41,955 nt of DNA from NCBI GenBank assembly GCA_964551835.1, contig CAZKEM010000045.1:1-41955 (forward strand), in the 5' to 3' direction. The notes beneath the pieces were generated by a model. The model had not been told where the DNA came from. It searched no databases and saw nothing but the letters and a program-made list of their open reading frames with translations. The position numbers and the translations under genes are program-made. Below, piece after piece: positions 22,984 through 32,791 of this stretch (positions are counted from its first letter, which is position 1; every line of letters starts with the position of its first letter). Source of the DNA: JAHDCC01 sp964551835. Lineage in GTDB: Bacteria; Actinomycetota; Acidimicrobiia; Acidimicrobiales; SZUA-35.

Positions 22984-25900
22984 ATGAAGACCTTCGAGAA
23001 ATTGTTAGTAGCGAACAGAGGCGAGATCGCCATCCGAGTGCTGCGCGCCGCTAACGAGCTTGGCAAGCGTACGGTGGCTATCTACGCCGAGGAAGACAAG
23101 CTGTCGCTACATCGCTTTAAGGCAGACGAAGCGTACCGAGTCGGCGAAGGCATGGGCCCCGTTAAGGCGTATCTCGATATCGCCGATATTATTCGCATCG
23201 CAAAAAAGTCTGGTGCTGACGCCCTGCATCCCGGCTATGGGCTACTGTCGGAAAACCCTGACCTCGCCGAAGCCTGCGCGGCTGCCGGGATTACCTTTAT
23301 TGGCCCTAAGCCAGAAACGATGCGCCTGCTCGGCGACAAAGTCAGCGCCCGTCACGTAGCAATCGAAGCAGGTGTGCCCGTAGTCCCGGCGACCGACATT
23401 TTGCCTGACGATCCAAGCGCTGTGGAGCAACTAGCTGAAGAGGTCGGCTACCCAGTGATGTTAAAGGCAAGCTGGGGCGGCGGCGGCCGAGGGATGCGCC
23501 CGATCCGCAAAGCCGAAGACCTCATCGATAATGTGCGGTCAGGGTCACGCGAGGCCGAAACGGCCTTCGGCCGAGGCGACGTTTACTTGGAAAAGCTTAT
23601 TGAACGAGCGCGCCATATGGAAGTCCAAGTTCTTGGCGACCAGTACGGCCAGCTCGTCCATTTGTACGAGCGCGACTGCTCCGTGCAGCGCCGTAACCAG
23701 AAGGTTGTCGAACGCGCACCGGCGCCTCAACTCGATGACGAACGACGAGCTGAGCTTTGTGAGCTCGCCCTCAAGATTGCCCGTCATGCGGGTTATGAGT
23801 GCGCGGGGACCGTTGAGTTCTTAGAGGACGTCGACACCGGTGCATTTTACTTCATCGAAGTCAACCCACGGATCCAGGTTGAACATACGGTCACCGAAGA
23901 GGTGACCGGAATCGACATCGTGAAGGCGCAAATCCGTATCGCTGAAGGTGGGCGAATTGGTGAGCTGGACGAGACCGGCGTGCCGTCCCAGGATGAGATA
24001 AAGCTGAACGGCCACGCCGTTCAGTGTCGAATCACAACCGAAGACCCGCTCAACAACTTCATCCCCGACTACGGACGCATAACGGCCTACCGGGGCGCTA
24101 CCGGCTTCGGGATTCGCCTGGACGGCGGGACCGCATACTCGGGTGCGGTCATAACCCGGTACTACGACAGTCTCTTAGAAAAGGTGACGGCTTGGGCGCC
24201 AACCCCAGGCGAGGCGATCGCCCGCATGGACCGCGCTCTGCGGGAATTCCGCATCCGTGGCGTCGCAACCAACTTGGCGTTTGTCGAAAATCTGTTGGCA
24301 CATCCAACGTTCAAATCTCTCGAATACACGACTCGCTTCATCGACGAAGAAGAAAGCCTGTTTGACTTTACGCCGCGCCGCGACCGAGCAACCCGGCTCC
24401 TCACCTACCTGGCGGACGTTACCGTGAACGGCCACCCAGAAGCCAAGGACCGTAGACGCCCTCCCGCTGACGCAACGTTGCCTGTAGGACCGGAACCGAA
24501 GAGCGTCGATCCCGCTGCTGGTACCAAACAGCGTCTCGATGAGCTCGGTCCTGCCGCATTTGCCGATTGGATGAAAGCCCAAGAGCGAGTTCTCGTCACA
24601 GACACGACGATGCGAGACGCCCACCAGTCATTGCTTGCAACGCGTGTGCGCAGCCATGACATGCTCGAGGTAGCGAAAAGCTATTCTGCGAATCTGCCGA
24701 ACATGTTCAGCATGGAGTGTTGGGGAGGTGCGACATTCGACGTCTCGATGCGGTTCCTTCAGGAATGTCCCTGGGAACGGCTCACGGCGTTACGCGAAGC
24801 GATGCCCAACCTGTTACTACAGATGCTGTTCCGTGGTTCTAACGGCGTCGGTTACACCAGCTACCCGGACAACGTTCTACAAGCGTTCACCCGTCGGGCA
24901 GCGGACAATGGCATCGACCTCTTCCGAGTATTCGACTCACTGAATTGGGTCGAAAATATGAAGGTCTCAATCGAAACGGTGCTCGAGACCGGCAAGCTCT
25001 GCGAAGCAACCGTCTGCTACACGGGCGATATCTTTAACCCCAATCGCAAGAAGTACGGCCTTGAATATTACCTGAAGTTAGCGAGCGACCTGCAGGCGAC
25101 TGGCGCCCACATTATTGGGATTAAGGACATGGCTGGGCTTTGTAAACCCGACGCTGCCGCGCGTCTCGTTTCGGAGATAAAGCGCGAGACCGGCATGCCT
25201 GTGCATTTCCACACCCACGATGCCAGTGGGATGGCTGCTGCCTCTGTTCTGGCGGCGGTTGAAGCGGGGGCGGATGCGGTTGACCTAGCGATGGACAGTC
25301 TGTCCGGGACGACCTCTCAGCCCAACCTCGGGTCTGTGGCTAACGCACTTGTTCACAACAAACGTGCGACCGGCCTCGACCTGGAAGCGGTCCGAGAGAT
25401 TTCCGACTACTGGGAATCGGTCCGCCTGCAATATGCGGCTTTTGAGTCAGATATGCGGTCAGGGTCTTCTGAGATCTATCTTCACGAGATGCCGGGCGGC
25501 CAGTTTACGAACCTGAAAGAGCAGGCTCGTTCGATGGGCCTCCAAGGTCGTTGGCGTGAAGTAGCCGAAGCCTACGCAGAGGTCAATATGATGTTCGGTG
25601 ACATCATCAAGGTAACACCGTCGTCAAAGATCGTTGGCGACATGGCGTTGTCGATGGTGGCGGGCGGATTGAGTCGCGCCGAAGTTGAAGACCCAACTAA
25701 AGAAGTGGCCTTCCCCGAATCGGTCGTTGGTTTCTTTCGCGGAGACATTGGTCAGCCTCCGGGCGGCTTTCCCGAAGCGTTACAGAAAAAGGTACTGAGA
25801 GATATTTCTCCGTTGACGAAGCGTCCTGGCGAGACTATGGAGCCTGCGGACATGGATGAGTTAAGAGCAAAGGCCGAAAGTGAGGTCGGCCGGGAGATAA

Positions 25901-26430
25901 CCGAGGAGGAGTTTTGTTCCTACCTCATGTATCCAAAAGTGTTTGTTGAGTACGCCAATCGCGGAGCCTCATTCGGCCCGGTTTCCGCATTACCTACGCC
26001 AGTCTTTTTCTACGGCATGGAGCCCGGTGACGAGATAGCGGTCGACCTTGAGCCCGGCAAGACTATGGTCATTCGTTCCGTCGCGATTGGCGACGCCGAC
26101 GATGACGGCCAGGTCCGGGTGTTCTTCGAACTCAATGGTCAGCCTCGTGTAGCGCGGGTCCCGGATCGGAACATGACCGCGACGACTAAGAGCCATCCGA
26201 AGGCCGACGACGGCAACGAATCCCATCTCGCTGCGCCGATGCCTGGAATGGTTGTTACCCTCGCGGTAACTGACGGGCAAGAGGTTGAAGTTGGTGACGT
26301 GTTGATGACCATCGAGGCTATGAAAATGGAGACCGCCATCAACGCAGACCGTGATGGCAAGGTCGCCCGACTACATGTTGCCGTCGGCACCCAAATCGAC
26401 GCTAAGGACCTGCTCCTCGAATTCGAGTAG
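22984..26430 (+). CDS. pyc: pyruvate carboxylase
   Basis: 1148 aa, the normal length for the single-chain enzyme, which makes oxaloacetate from pyruvate, bicarbonate and ATP to refill the TCA cycle. Biotin carboxylase domain first: KLLVANRGEIAIRVLRAA at the N-terminus, ATP-grasp GGGGRGMRPI and FIEVNPRIQVEHTVTEEVTG. The carboxyltransferase domain starts at about 535 with VTDTTMRDAHQSLLATRVR, with metal-binding HFHTHDASG further on. The C-terminal biotin carrier has EAMKME with biotinyl lysine K1114. GGGAG 6 nt before ATG 22984 fixes the start; the frame is open further upstream but that part is not family sequence. It is a single-gene unit. Confidence 0.97.
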   Translation: MKTFEKLLVANRGEIAIRVLRAANELGKRTVAIYAEEDKLSLHRFKADEAYRVGEGMGPVKAYLDIADIIRIAKKSGADALHPGYGLLSENPDLAEACAAAGITFIGPKPETMRLLGDKVSARHVAIEAGVPVVPATDILPDDPSAVEQLAEEVGYPVMLKASWGGGGRGMRPIRKAEDLIDNVRSGSREAETAFGRGDVYLEKLIERARHMEVQVLGDQYGQLVHLYERDCSVQRRNQKVVERAPAPQLDDERRAELCELALKIARHAGYECAGTVEFLEDVDTGAFYFIEVNPRIQVEHTVTEEVTGIDIVKAQIRIAEGGRIGELDETGVPSQDEIKLNGHAVQCRITTEDPLNNFIPDYGRITAYRGATGFGIRLDGGTAYSGAVITRYYDSLLEKVTAWAPTPGEAIARMDRALREFRIRGVATNLAFVENLLAHPTFKSLEYTTRFIDEEESLFDFTPRRDRATRLLTYLADVTVNGHPEAKDRRRPPADATLPVGPEPKSVDPAAGTKQRLDELGPAAFADWMKAQERVLVTDTTMRDAHQSLLATRVRSHDMLEVAKSYSANLPNMFSMECWGGATFDVSMRFLQECPWERLTALREAMPNLLLQMLFRGSNGVGYTSYPDNVLQAFTRRAADNGIDLFRVFDSLNWVENMKVSIETVLETGKLCEATVCYTGDIFNPNRKKYGLEYYLKLASDLQATGAHIIGIKDMAGLCKPDAAARLVSEIKRETGMPVHFHTHDASGMAAASVLAAVEAGADAVDLAMDSLSGTTSQPNLGSVANALVHNKRATGLDLEAVREISDYWESVRLQYAAFESDMRSGSSEIYLHEMPGGQFTNLKEQARSMGLQGRWREVAEAYAEVNMMFGDIIKVTPSSKIVGDMALSMVAGGLSRAEVEDPTKEVAFPESVVGFFRGDIGQPPGGFPEALQKKVLRDISPLTKRPGETMEPADMDELRAKAESEVGREITEEEFCSYLMYPKVFVEYANRGASFGPVSALPTPVFFYGMEPGDEIAVDLEPGKTMVIRSVAIGDADDDGQVRVFFELNGQPRVARVPDRNMTATTKSHPKADDGNESHLAAPMPGMVVTLAVTDGQEVEVGDVLMTIEAMKMETAINADRDGKVARLHVAVGTQIDAKDLLLEFE

Positions 26431-26456
26431 CCATCTAAGATTTCAACCGATGTCGG

Positions 26457-28400
26457 CTACATGCTGGACCGTGAGGTCCGGCTGGTTGTTGTAGATCGAT
26501 AGAGCGCCAAGAGTCGTTTGTGGCTCATACGGTACACGTTTACCCAGATCCGTTCACCGAGCCCGACTTGGGGCGCTAGTCCCTGCTCATGTACACATCG
26601 AATCCGTGAAACGAACTCGTCGGTTACCTCTTTGGAATGGATACGCACGTTAGCCTCGACGTTTGCCATCAAGCCGCGGTCAGTTAGGTCTGCGCTTCCA
26701 ACATGCGAAATATCGTCGACGAATGATGCTTTGCCATGAACGAAAAGACCATCAGAGGCGAAGCGAACATCGATGCCAGCAGACCGCAGACGGAGGTAAG
26801 ACCACATGTTGAACGGAAACAAGACGCCTTTCTTCTTGCGGTACCTACGTCCGAGGTAAACGCGAATGTCGACAGATGGTCTCGCTATTTTGAGGTTGAG
26901 TAATGCCTGGACAATCTCTTCATGCTGGAACGAGTATTGAAGAACGGTTACTGACTCGCGGGCGTTGGCTATATCTTCGACTAGCGCAGTCCGGATGTTA
27001 TGGTCAGCGTCGCGAGACGCCAGTAGCTGGAGGTGGTTGTTCCCGCCGGCTCGGGTTCGCGGTATCTCTTGTCCGGCTAGTTGATCAAAGAAATGTGCAA
27101 GTTCGCCAACTGTTGGACCGTTGACGAGAAGCCCGGCACCTACGCTGTTGTGCCAATCGTATCCGGCTGACGAATGTTCCTTCCAGGTATAGAGGGCGGC
27201 GTCACCGATGTAGCCGAGTGCGGTCGTTAATGAGGTGTCGGCGAGAACTAGCTTGGCGTGTTGTCCAGGCCTATGGGCTGACGTACCTGGTTGTAATTGA
27301 GCATTGTTGTACGAAATCACTTCGATGTTGTCCTCACCGCGGAGGGAGTTGATTCGCTCGCGGAAAACACTAGCTTCAGATTCGGGCCGCCCGCCATAAG
27401 ACGGATCGCTAAAGAGAATTCGCACGCAGACACCTCGACGAGCTGCGTTGCGTATCGATACTTCGTAGTCGACGTCATCTAGTGCGTGTGTTGCGATATC
27501 AAGGGTTCGTCGAGCTGCAAAAATGACGTCGATGATTTCCGATTTGGCGACGTGCGCGGCAACGATCGGGCGGACCTTGTCCGGCCCCAAACGAACCCAG
27601 TCAGCTGGTTTGTAGTTCGTGAACTTGGAGGCAGCCGTCAGTTCATTTCGGTCTGGGGGAAAATGGAGGTCGGGGCGTTGCTTGTCTCGCCAGCCGATCC
27701 ACCATGACTGGAGCCGCCAGGTTAGATCGGACCACTTCACGCGCTCATAGGATTGGCCAGCCGAGCTGGGGTCTATAGCCCGGATCTCGTCGGGTAGCAC
27801 CCCACCGACGATCTGCACCTCCTCATGGCGACGGAGCGGGTTTTCGCAGAATGACGTGTCGGCCCATACCCAGTCCTCGTTTGGGTCCAGGGTCCGCCTT
27901 ATTGGCACGGTTGTTTCGACAACGAGGCCGCCGGGTCCGGCAAAGTCTTCTGCGACGGCTCGGGAACGAGAACCCGAGAGCATTGGTGATTGACCAGCTG
28001 CTAGGTCGCCGAACATGTGGTTCCAAACTGCGTTGCGGGCTCCCAGTTCGGAGAACCGCCGGTTTGATGTAGCCAGGGCGTTCCTCGTTGACCCTCCGTT
28101 CACAAGTACGCACAAACCGACTGCGCTGTGCAAGCCGTCCTTGTCGAGACGATGCCTCATCTGATGTTGCGGTCCGAATGCCTTAACCCCGACGAACAGG
28201 TGTATCGTCGCTTCCTGGCGTTTGCGAAGTTCTGTCGCTACTCGTTGTTCGGTGTTGACTGGTCGACGAAAGTCGATGTGTTTGTTCACCGCCTGGGTAA
28301 CCGGTCTGCTCAGGAGTTTCTTGTACCATTGAATTGGCGCCCCGGTTACGCTTCGTACTCCTAATCGAATTGAGGAGATGTACCGGCCTGTTGCTAGCAA
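26457..28400 (-). CDS. phospholipase D-superfamily protein with two HKD motifs
   Basis: 647 aa. Two catalytic HxK motifs: HAKLVLADTS...GYIGDA (H381, K383) and HGKASFVDDI...GSADLTDRG (H555, K557), the bipartite active site of the PLD_2 group (phosphodiesterases, cardiolipin synthase-like or phosphatidyltransferases). VNGPTVGELAHFFDQL after the first motif is also typical. The region before residue 300 has no recognised domain. The TTG at 28400 gives the listed length, but the true start may lie further in. There is no clear membrane helix, unlike cardiolipin synthases, so a cytosolic or peripheral phosphodiesterase is equally likely. It is convergent with pyc (26-nt gap). Confidence 0.8.
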   Translation of the reverse strand: MLATGRYISSIRLGVRSVTGAPIQWYKKLLSRPVTQAVNKHIDFRRPVNTEQRVATELRKRQEATIHLFVGVKAFGPQHQMRHRLDKDGLHSAVGLCVLVNGGSTRNALATSNRRFSELGARNAVWNHMFGDLAAGQSPMLSGSRSRAVAEDFAGPGGLVVETTVPIRRTLDPNEDWVWADTSFCENPLRRHEEVQIVGGVLPDEIRAIDPSSAGQSYERVKWSDLTWRLQSWWIGWRDKQRPDLHFPPDRNELTAASKFTNYKPADWVRLGPDKVRPIVAAHVAKSEIIDVIFAARRTLDIATHALDDVDYEVSIRNAARRGVCVRILFSDPSYGGRPESEASVFRERINSLRGEDNIEVISYNNAQLQPGTSAHRPGQHAKLVLADTSLTTALGYIGDAALYTWKEHSSAGYDWHNSVGAGLLVNGPTVGELAHFFDQLAGQEIPRTRAGGNNHLQLLASRDADHNIRTALVEDIANARESVTVLQYSFQHEEIVQALLNLKIARPSVDIRVYLGRRYRKKKGVLFPFNMWSYLRLRSAGIDVRFASDGLFVHGKASFVDDISHVGSADLTDRGLMANVEANVRIHSKEVTDEFVSRIRCVHEQGLAPQVGLGERIWVNVYRMSHKRLLALYRSTTTSRTSRSSM

Positions 28401-28579
28401 GTAGTGCCGTCTTTCGCTGGCAGGTATGTGCCGTAGCTTTTTGTTGTCATTTTCTCCGCCGTTTCTGACCCGTGCTTTGCACTTCCAACCATAGGCGGTG
28501 CTCCATAGCTACTGGCAGCACGTCTGTTTCGGATCCGTGTAGATCGTAAAAGGTGAGTCTCAGGCTAACCCGTAAAGGC

Positions 28580-28906
28580 TCAGTTCTCGAGGTCGACGAT
28601 CTGGCGCAGAGTTGTTCGATACTCGGCGAACGCTTTCTTGCCTGTGGGGCTCAGGCAATACCACGTTTTACCGGATCGTCCTCCGCCGGTCTTTCGGACG
28701 ACAATTAATCCTGCCTTTTTGAGGGTGGCCATTTGCTTTGAGACATCGCTATCTGCGAGTTCGAGTCGTTGGCTCAGGTATGAGAATTCTGCCTCGGCCA
28801 GGGTGTTCAGAGTTGCCATAGTCATCAGACGTTTGGGGGAGTGGATGATTTGGTTGAGGTCGCAGGCCAACGGGGACGCGTCACCTGGTATTTCTTGATT
28901 GGTCAT
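28580..28906 (-). CDS. winged-helix transcriptional regulator (HTH_34-like/ MarR-type)
   Basis: 108 aa. LIHSPKRLMTMATLNTL-like opening (IHSPKRLMTMATLNTLAEAE), the recognition part LELADSDVSKQMATLKKAGLIVV, a wing (RKTGGGRSGKTWYCLSP) and TGKKAFAEYRTTLRQIV. This is the single-domain regulator often paired with a small membrane protein. Its start overlaps the stop of the membrane protein gene by 4 nt (ATGA), so the pair is one operon. It likely binds the palindrome at 29408-29422. Confidence 0.85.
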   Translation of the reverse strand: MTNQEIPGDASPLACDLNQIIHSPKRLMTMATLNTLAEAEFSYLSQRLELADSDVSKQMATLKKAGLIVVRKTGGGRSGKTWYCLSPTGKKAFAEYRTTLRQIVDLEN

Positions 28907-29391
28907 CGAGTGGTGTTGGACCTAATCAGCTTTCTGGTGAGGTATGCAACGAAGGTTGAGGCGAGAATAAAGCCCGTCACCGTCAACACGATGACGGCGA
29001 GTGGTGGCTCAGACTGGACTATCAGAACGAGTGGCATCACCCCAAAGAAAATACACAGATACACGGGCCAATGCTGTTTGAGGACTACTTTTTGGACATG
29101 GCCAGGCATGATTGTTTTCGGTCGAACACCGTGGTACTTCTTTTCCATTCGAGTGACCGCTGCAACGAAGACCACAACCATAAGTAGACCGACGGGAAGA
29201 GCCCACCACTCAGACTGGGAGAACATCCACAAGATAGCGGACAGACATATAATGGCTCCCACCACGGCAACTGCGACGAAGCGTTTGGGAACTGGGTCGG
29301 TTTTGCCGGTTGAGAGGTACGTTTCGCGCTCGATGGTTTCGATCTGGCCTAGAGTCTCAGCAGCTTGCTGGCGGGGCGAATCGTGATCCAT
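28903..29391 (-). CDS. four-TM membrane protein paired with the winged-helix regulator
   Basis: 162 aa. Cytosolic N-terminal helix (AAETLGQIETIERETYLSTG), then four hydrophobic segments (FVAVAVVGAIICLSAILW; ALPVGLLMVVVFVAAV; VYLCIFFGVMPLVLIV; LAVIVLTVTGFILASTFVAY) and a basic tail. No enzymatic motif. A protein of this size and layout is often found beside an HTH_34-type regulator, but its role is unknown. The ATG sits 6 nt after TAGAGT, suggesting a leaderless message. Confidence 0.8.
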   Translation of the reverse strand: MDHDSPRQQAAETLGQIETIERETYLSTGKTDPVPKRFVAVAVVGAIICLSAILWMFSQSEWWALPVGLLMVVVFVAAVTRMEKKYHGVRPKTIMPGHVQKVVLKQHWPVYLCIFFGVMPLVLIVQSEPPLAVIVLTVTGFILASTFVAYLTRKLIRSNTTR

Positions 29392-29397
29392 GATCGA

Positions 29398-29403
29398 ACT
29401 CTA
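29398..29403 (-). promoter_or_regulatory. putative leaderless -10 (TAGAGT) of the membrane protein/regulator operon
   Basis: TAGAGT on the minus strand, then 6 nt and the ATG at 29391. The palindrome at 29408 lies just upstream, between the -10 and the position of a -35. Confidence 0.45.
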
Positions 29404-29407
29404 TAAG

Positions 29408-29422
29408 TTGCATTAAGTGCAA
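29408..29422. promoter_or_regulatory. operator-like palindrome TTGCA-N5-TGCAA
   Basis: Perfect 5-bp arms around TTAAG, placed 4 nt upstream of the putative -10. Position suggests the autoregulatory site of the winged-helix regulator encoded by this operon. Confidence 0.5.
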
Positions 29423-29447
29423 GTTTTGTGGTCGGGAGCCTGCCAGA

Positions 29448-30251
29448 TCAGATCTTGGATGGACTAGCCGTTCGGTTCTCTAGACGTCGCCCGAAAACGG
29501 CTACGACCAAACCGGACAGAACAATACATGAACCTGGAGCGATCACCAGAAGGGGAGTCCTCTCAATTTCAGCTACACCTTGAGCCAACATGGCGCCCCA
29601 CTCAGGTGTAGGTGGCTGTGGGCCTAAGCCGAGAAATGAAAGACCCGAAAAGGTCATCAGTTTGGTCGGAAACCGAAGTACGCCGTGGGCCAGCAACGGG
29701 CGAGAAATGTTCGGCCAGACCGTATTGGCAAGCACACGGGTGGTTCCCGCCTCAGCGAACCTTGCGGCCTCGACGTATTCCATCTGTACTTCTTGGGCGG
29801 TGAGACGAAGGGCAAGGCGAGCAAACGGCAGCCAGCCCGTGACCGTCATAGCTGCAATAATGCCCAAGATGCCGGGCCGTAGCACAGACACGACCACAAT
29901 TGCGACGACGACGGTAGGAATAGCCACGAGGGTATCGGTCACCGCAGTCAACAAACTAGAAGCCCGGCCGCCAAGCCAGCCGGCCCAAACACCTAGGCCT
30001 GTGCCAACCAGGCCGGTCGAGATGAGCGACAATGTCGCGACGCCGATACTGATAGAACCTCCGGTGATCAACCTGCTCAGCTGATCGCGTCCGAGACCGT
30101 CGGTCCCGAGAAAATGATCCCAGCTGGGACCGTTCAGACGCTGTGAAAGGTCGATCTCACCTCCGGAAAAGTCCAGCCGGCTAGCCATCGCCGTAAGAAG
30201 AATAAGAGCCCCGATTCCCCAAAGCCATCGCCGAGTTGGTCGAATCATCAA
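29448..30251 (-). CDS. ABC importer permease, DppC/OppC/NikC type
   Basis: 267 aa, inner-membrane permease. The early FLGTDGLGRDQLSRLITGGSIS is the DppC/NikC signature, and the EAA loop is VEAARFAEAGTTRVLANTVWPN. About five or six hydrophobic segments. It overlaps the partner permease gene by 4 nt. Last gene of a four-gene unit (ATPase, binding protein, two permeases) transcribed right to left from the Fur/Zur-like box at 34412. The family imports di- or oligopeptides, nickel or metal chelates. Confidence 0.9.
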   Translation of the reverse strand: MMIRPTRRWLWGIGALILLTAMASRLDFSGGEIDLSQRLNGPSWDHFLGTDGLGRDQLSRLITGGSISIGVATLSLISTGLVGTGLGVWAGWLGGRASSLLTAVTDTLVAIPTVVVAIVVVSVLRPGILGIIAAMTVTGWLPFARLALRLTAQEVQMEYVEAARFAEAGTTRVLANTVWPNISRPLLAHGVLRFPTKLMTFSGLSFLGLGPQPPTPEWGAMLAQGVAEIERTPLLVIAPGSCIVLSGLVVAVFGRRLENRTASPSKI

Positions 30252-31189
30252 GGGTTCTCCGTTGTTGGCGGAGATAGCATCGACGAAGCTTGGTCAGAAA
30301 GAGCACCAATAATAATTCCCGCTGAAACTATGATGAGCCCGCTTGCCTGCAACATCGGTACATCTGAAGCTTTGACGGCATCGTGGATGAGTCGGCCTAT
30401 TCCCGGTATTCCAAACACTACTTCGATGATGACCGATCCGCCAAAAAGTCCGGCTGTAAACATCCCACCCAAAGCCAAAACACCGGTGGTAGACATTCTG
30501 GCTGCGTGTAGCCAAACGACTCTCCACCGGCGGACTCCTTTAGCGGTCGCCGTCCTTATATAGGGCTGTTCTAAAGCTTCGATCGTTTCAGCTCGAACGA
30601 CCTGAGAAAAAAGCGCGGTCGGGCCAACGGCCAGAGCAAAAACGGGAAGGACCATGTGTGAAGAGTCGCCCCACCCGCTCGTTGGGAGCCACTGAAGTTT
30701 GACGCCAAAGAAGTAAACAAGAATTGGGGCCGAAACGTGACCGGGAATCGAAACCCACACGCGACTCACCGCAGTTGTATATCGGTCGAACATTCCGAGC
30801 GGCCTCGCGGCGGCGGTAACACCAATCGCTACCGCCGCCGAGACTGCAATCGCCATAGCCGAGCCGACTAGGACGGCAGATGTTCGCGCCGCCTGAAAGA
30901 CCTGGGGTCGGACGGGGCGTCTCGATATGTTCGACTCGCCCAGATCACCTTGGACAAGTCGGCCGAGATAGCTGACGTATCGTTGGTGAACCGGGCGGTC
31001 TAACTCCAGTTGTTGTTCTAACCCTTCGAGTGTTGCCTCATCTAATTCGGCACCATCGGTTCGAGCCCGCAATGTCGCGCTGGCCTGGTCGACGCCCTGT
31101 AAGTCAGGCAGCGCGAACATAACGATGGTGGTCAGCACCAGCGCTATCGGGACCATTAGAAGTCGGGTACCTAACGAGTTAGAAGTCAC
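30248..31189 (-). CDS. ABC importer permease, DppB/OppB/NikB type
   Basis: 313 aa. N-terminal helix GTRLLMVPIALVLTTIVMFAL, a large outer loop with RPVHQRYVSYLGRLVQGDLGES (the DppB hallmark), then a series of TM segments and an EAA loop QPYIRTATAKGVRRWRVVWLHA. It forms the channel with the DppC-type partner. It starts 12 nt after the binding-protein stop, so translation is probably coupled. Confidence 0.9.
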   Translation of the reverse strand: MTSNSLGTRLLMVPIALVLTTIVMFALPDLQGVDQASATLRARTDGAELDEATLEGLEQQLELDRPVHQRYVSYLGRLVQGDLGESNISRRPVRPQVFQAARTSAVLVGSAMAIAVSAAVAIGVTAAARPLGMFDRYTTAVSRVWVSIPGHVSAPILVYFFGVKLQWLPTSGWGDSSHMVLPVFALAVGPTALFSQVVRAETIEALEQPYIRTATAKGVRRWRVVWLHAARMSTTGVLALGGMFTAGLFGGSVIIEVVFGIPGIGRLIHDAVKASDVPMLQASGLIIVSAGIIIGALSDQASSMLSPPTTENP

Positions 31190-31201
31190 TGACTTTCGGG
31201 G

Positions 31202-32770
31202 CTAACCCAACGAGAGTTCTGGGGTAAGTAGTGTTCGTTCGAAGGGGTCCTGAACGTAACCCTCGACCTGTTCGCTAACGGCGACTTGAGCCTGGTTATG
31301 AGCGATCGGAATCCCAACAGTCTCTTCCGAAAGAAGGGTTGCCGCCGACGCAAATAGGGCCTCTCGTTCTGAGAGGTCAGTTGTCTCGGCTAGATCGGTC
31401 ATAAGGGCATCAAACTCGTCGGAGCAATATGCGTTCAGGTTGTATCCACCCTCACACGTGAAGTCGCTATCCAAAAAGGCCCCAGGATCGGCGACGTCAA
31501 GGTAGTAGCTGCGAGACAAGACGAACAGGTCGTGTCCGCCTTCGAGGACCTGAGGTTCCAACACCGAGTATTCGCCGACGGTTAGTTCGACAGAGAACCC
31601 GACCTCTTCTAGCTGGGCCTGAACTACGACTGCGATATCTTCCAGTTCGGGTCGGTCTGGGTATGTCCAGAGGGTAATCGCCAACCCGGGATCAGAGCCG
31701 TCGGTACTAAATCCGGCTTCTTCGAGGACTTTTTTGGCTTGGTCAGGGTCGTTGGGAACATCGTTGCCAGGTAGCCATGCGTTTTCCGGGCCGAAGTAAC
31801 TGGTCGCAGGGATAAACTCGCCTTCCAACAGCTGTTCGGCAATCGAAGTTTTGTCAACCGTGAGGTTAACGGCTTCCCTAACGGATGGATTGCTCATTGG
31901 CCCACTAGACGTGTTCGTGTAGAGCGACGTGGTGCGAGGAAGCGAAAATGTTTCGAGTCGAATCGCGTCGTCCTGCTCGATGGCTTCAAGGTCAGCCAAC
32001 GCTATGCCTTCGGCGATATCGACTTCACCTGATCGAATAGCTGCGGCCCGGCTGCTCGCATCTGGAAGGAACCGAAGTGTCGCTTCTGAAAGCTTGGCCT
32101 TTTCGCCCCAGTAGTCCTCATACCGTTTGACGGTAAGGGACTGGTCTGGTTCGAACGCGACTATTTCGAAGGGGCCGGTGCCGTGGCCGATAGGATCAGC
32201 GGTTTCGGTCTCATACGCGGCCGGACTAAGAATTGCGGTGTTCGCACTGGAAAGTCGAATCGGAAGAATTGGGTCGGCGTTTTCTGTCGTGACCCTAACC
32301 GTTTGAGCATCGACGGCTTCAGCGGCTAACCCGATTCCTTTGACCGTTCTGGGCGGGGTGGCCGAGTTTGCTAGATATTCGAATGCGGTGACAACCGCGT
32401 CGGCTTCAAATGAAGTTCCATCGTGAAACGTGACGTCACCTCGAAGTTTGAATTCCCAAGTCGTTTCGTCGACTTGGGTCCAGGACTCTGCCAGCGCTGG
32501 CTTCGGTTCGCCGTCGGCGTTTGATTTGACGAGACCTTCGACTGTTCCAGAGTCGGCGAGGGTCAACGCGTCGTCGGTGTCGATGGCGAGGCCAGCGTCT
32601 GGAGCGAATGCCATGGCCACGGTTAGTGAGTCTGACGATTGTTCACCGTTCGCACCGGTGGAGTCACTTGGACCTTCGACATCGGTTGACGCACTTCCCG
32701 AGCCGGACGAACAGGCGCTTACCGTCATGGCTAGCGCCAAGACTATGGCTACGTATAGTTTTTTGATCAT
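31202..32770 (-). CDS. ABC importer substrate-binding lipoprotein (peptide/nickel family, SBP_bac_5)
   Basis: 522 aa. Signal peptide with lipobox TVSAC (C20), then a Ser/Gly/Asp-rich linker. SBP_bac_5 hallmarks are LAESWTQVDETTWEFKLRGDVTFHDG, GHGTGPFEIVAFEPDQSL, VREAVNLTVDKTSIAEQLL and PNDPDQAKKVLEEAGF. It should tether to the outer face of the membrane and hand its ligand to the permeases. The ligand cannot be read from the sequence; because the operon has a Fur/Zur-like box, a metal chelate or metallophore is as likely as a peptide. GAAAG precedes the ATG. Confidence 0.9.
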   Translation of the reverse strand: MIKKLYVAIVLALAMTVSACSSGSGSASTDVEGPSDSTGANGEQSSDSLTVAMAFAPDAGLAIDTDDALTLADSGTVEGLVKSNADGEPKPALAESWTQVDETTWEFKLRGDVTFHDGTSFEADAVVTAFEYLANSATPPRTVKGIGLAAEAVDAQTVRVTTENADPILPIRLSSANTAILSPAAYETETADPIGHGTGPFEIVAFEPDQSLTVKRYEDYWGEKAKLSEATLRFLPDASSRAAAIRSGEVDIAEGIALADLEAIEQDDAIRLETFSLPRTTSLYTNTSSGPMSNPSVREAVNLTVDKTSIAEQLLEGEFIPATSYFGPENAWLPGNDVPNDPDQAKKVLEEAGFSTDGSDPGLAITLWTYPDRPELEDIAVVVQAQLEEVGFSVELTVGEYSVLEPQVLEGGHDLFVLSRSYYLDVADPGAFLDSDFTCEGGYNLNAYCSDEFDALMTDLAETTDLSEREALFASAATLLSEETVGIPIAHNQAQVAVSEQVEGYVQDPFERTLLTPELSLG

Positions 32771-32791
32771 GTAAATCTACTTTCTTTTGGT

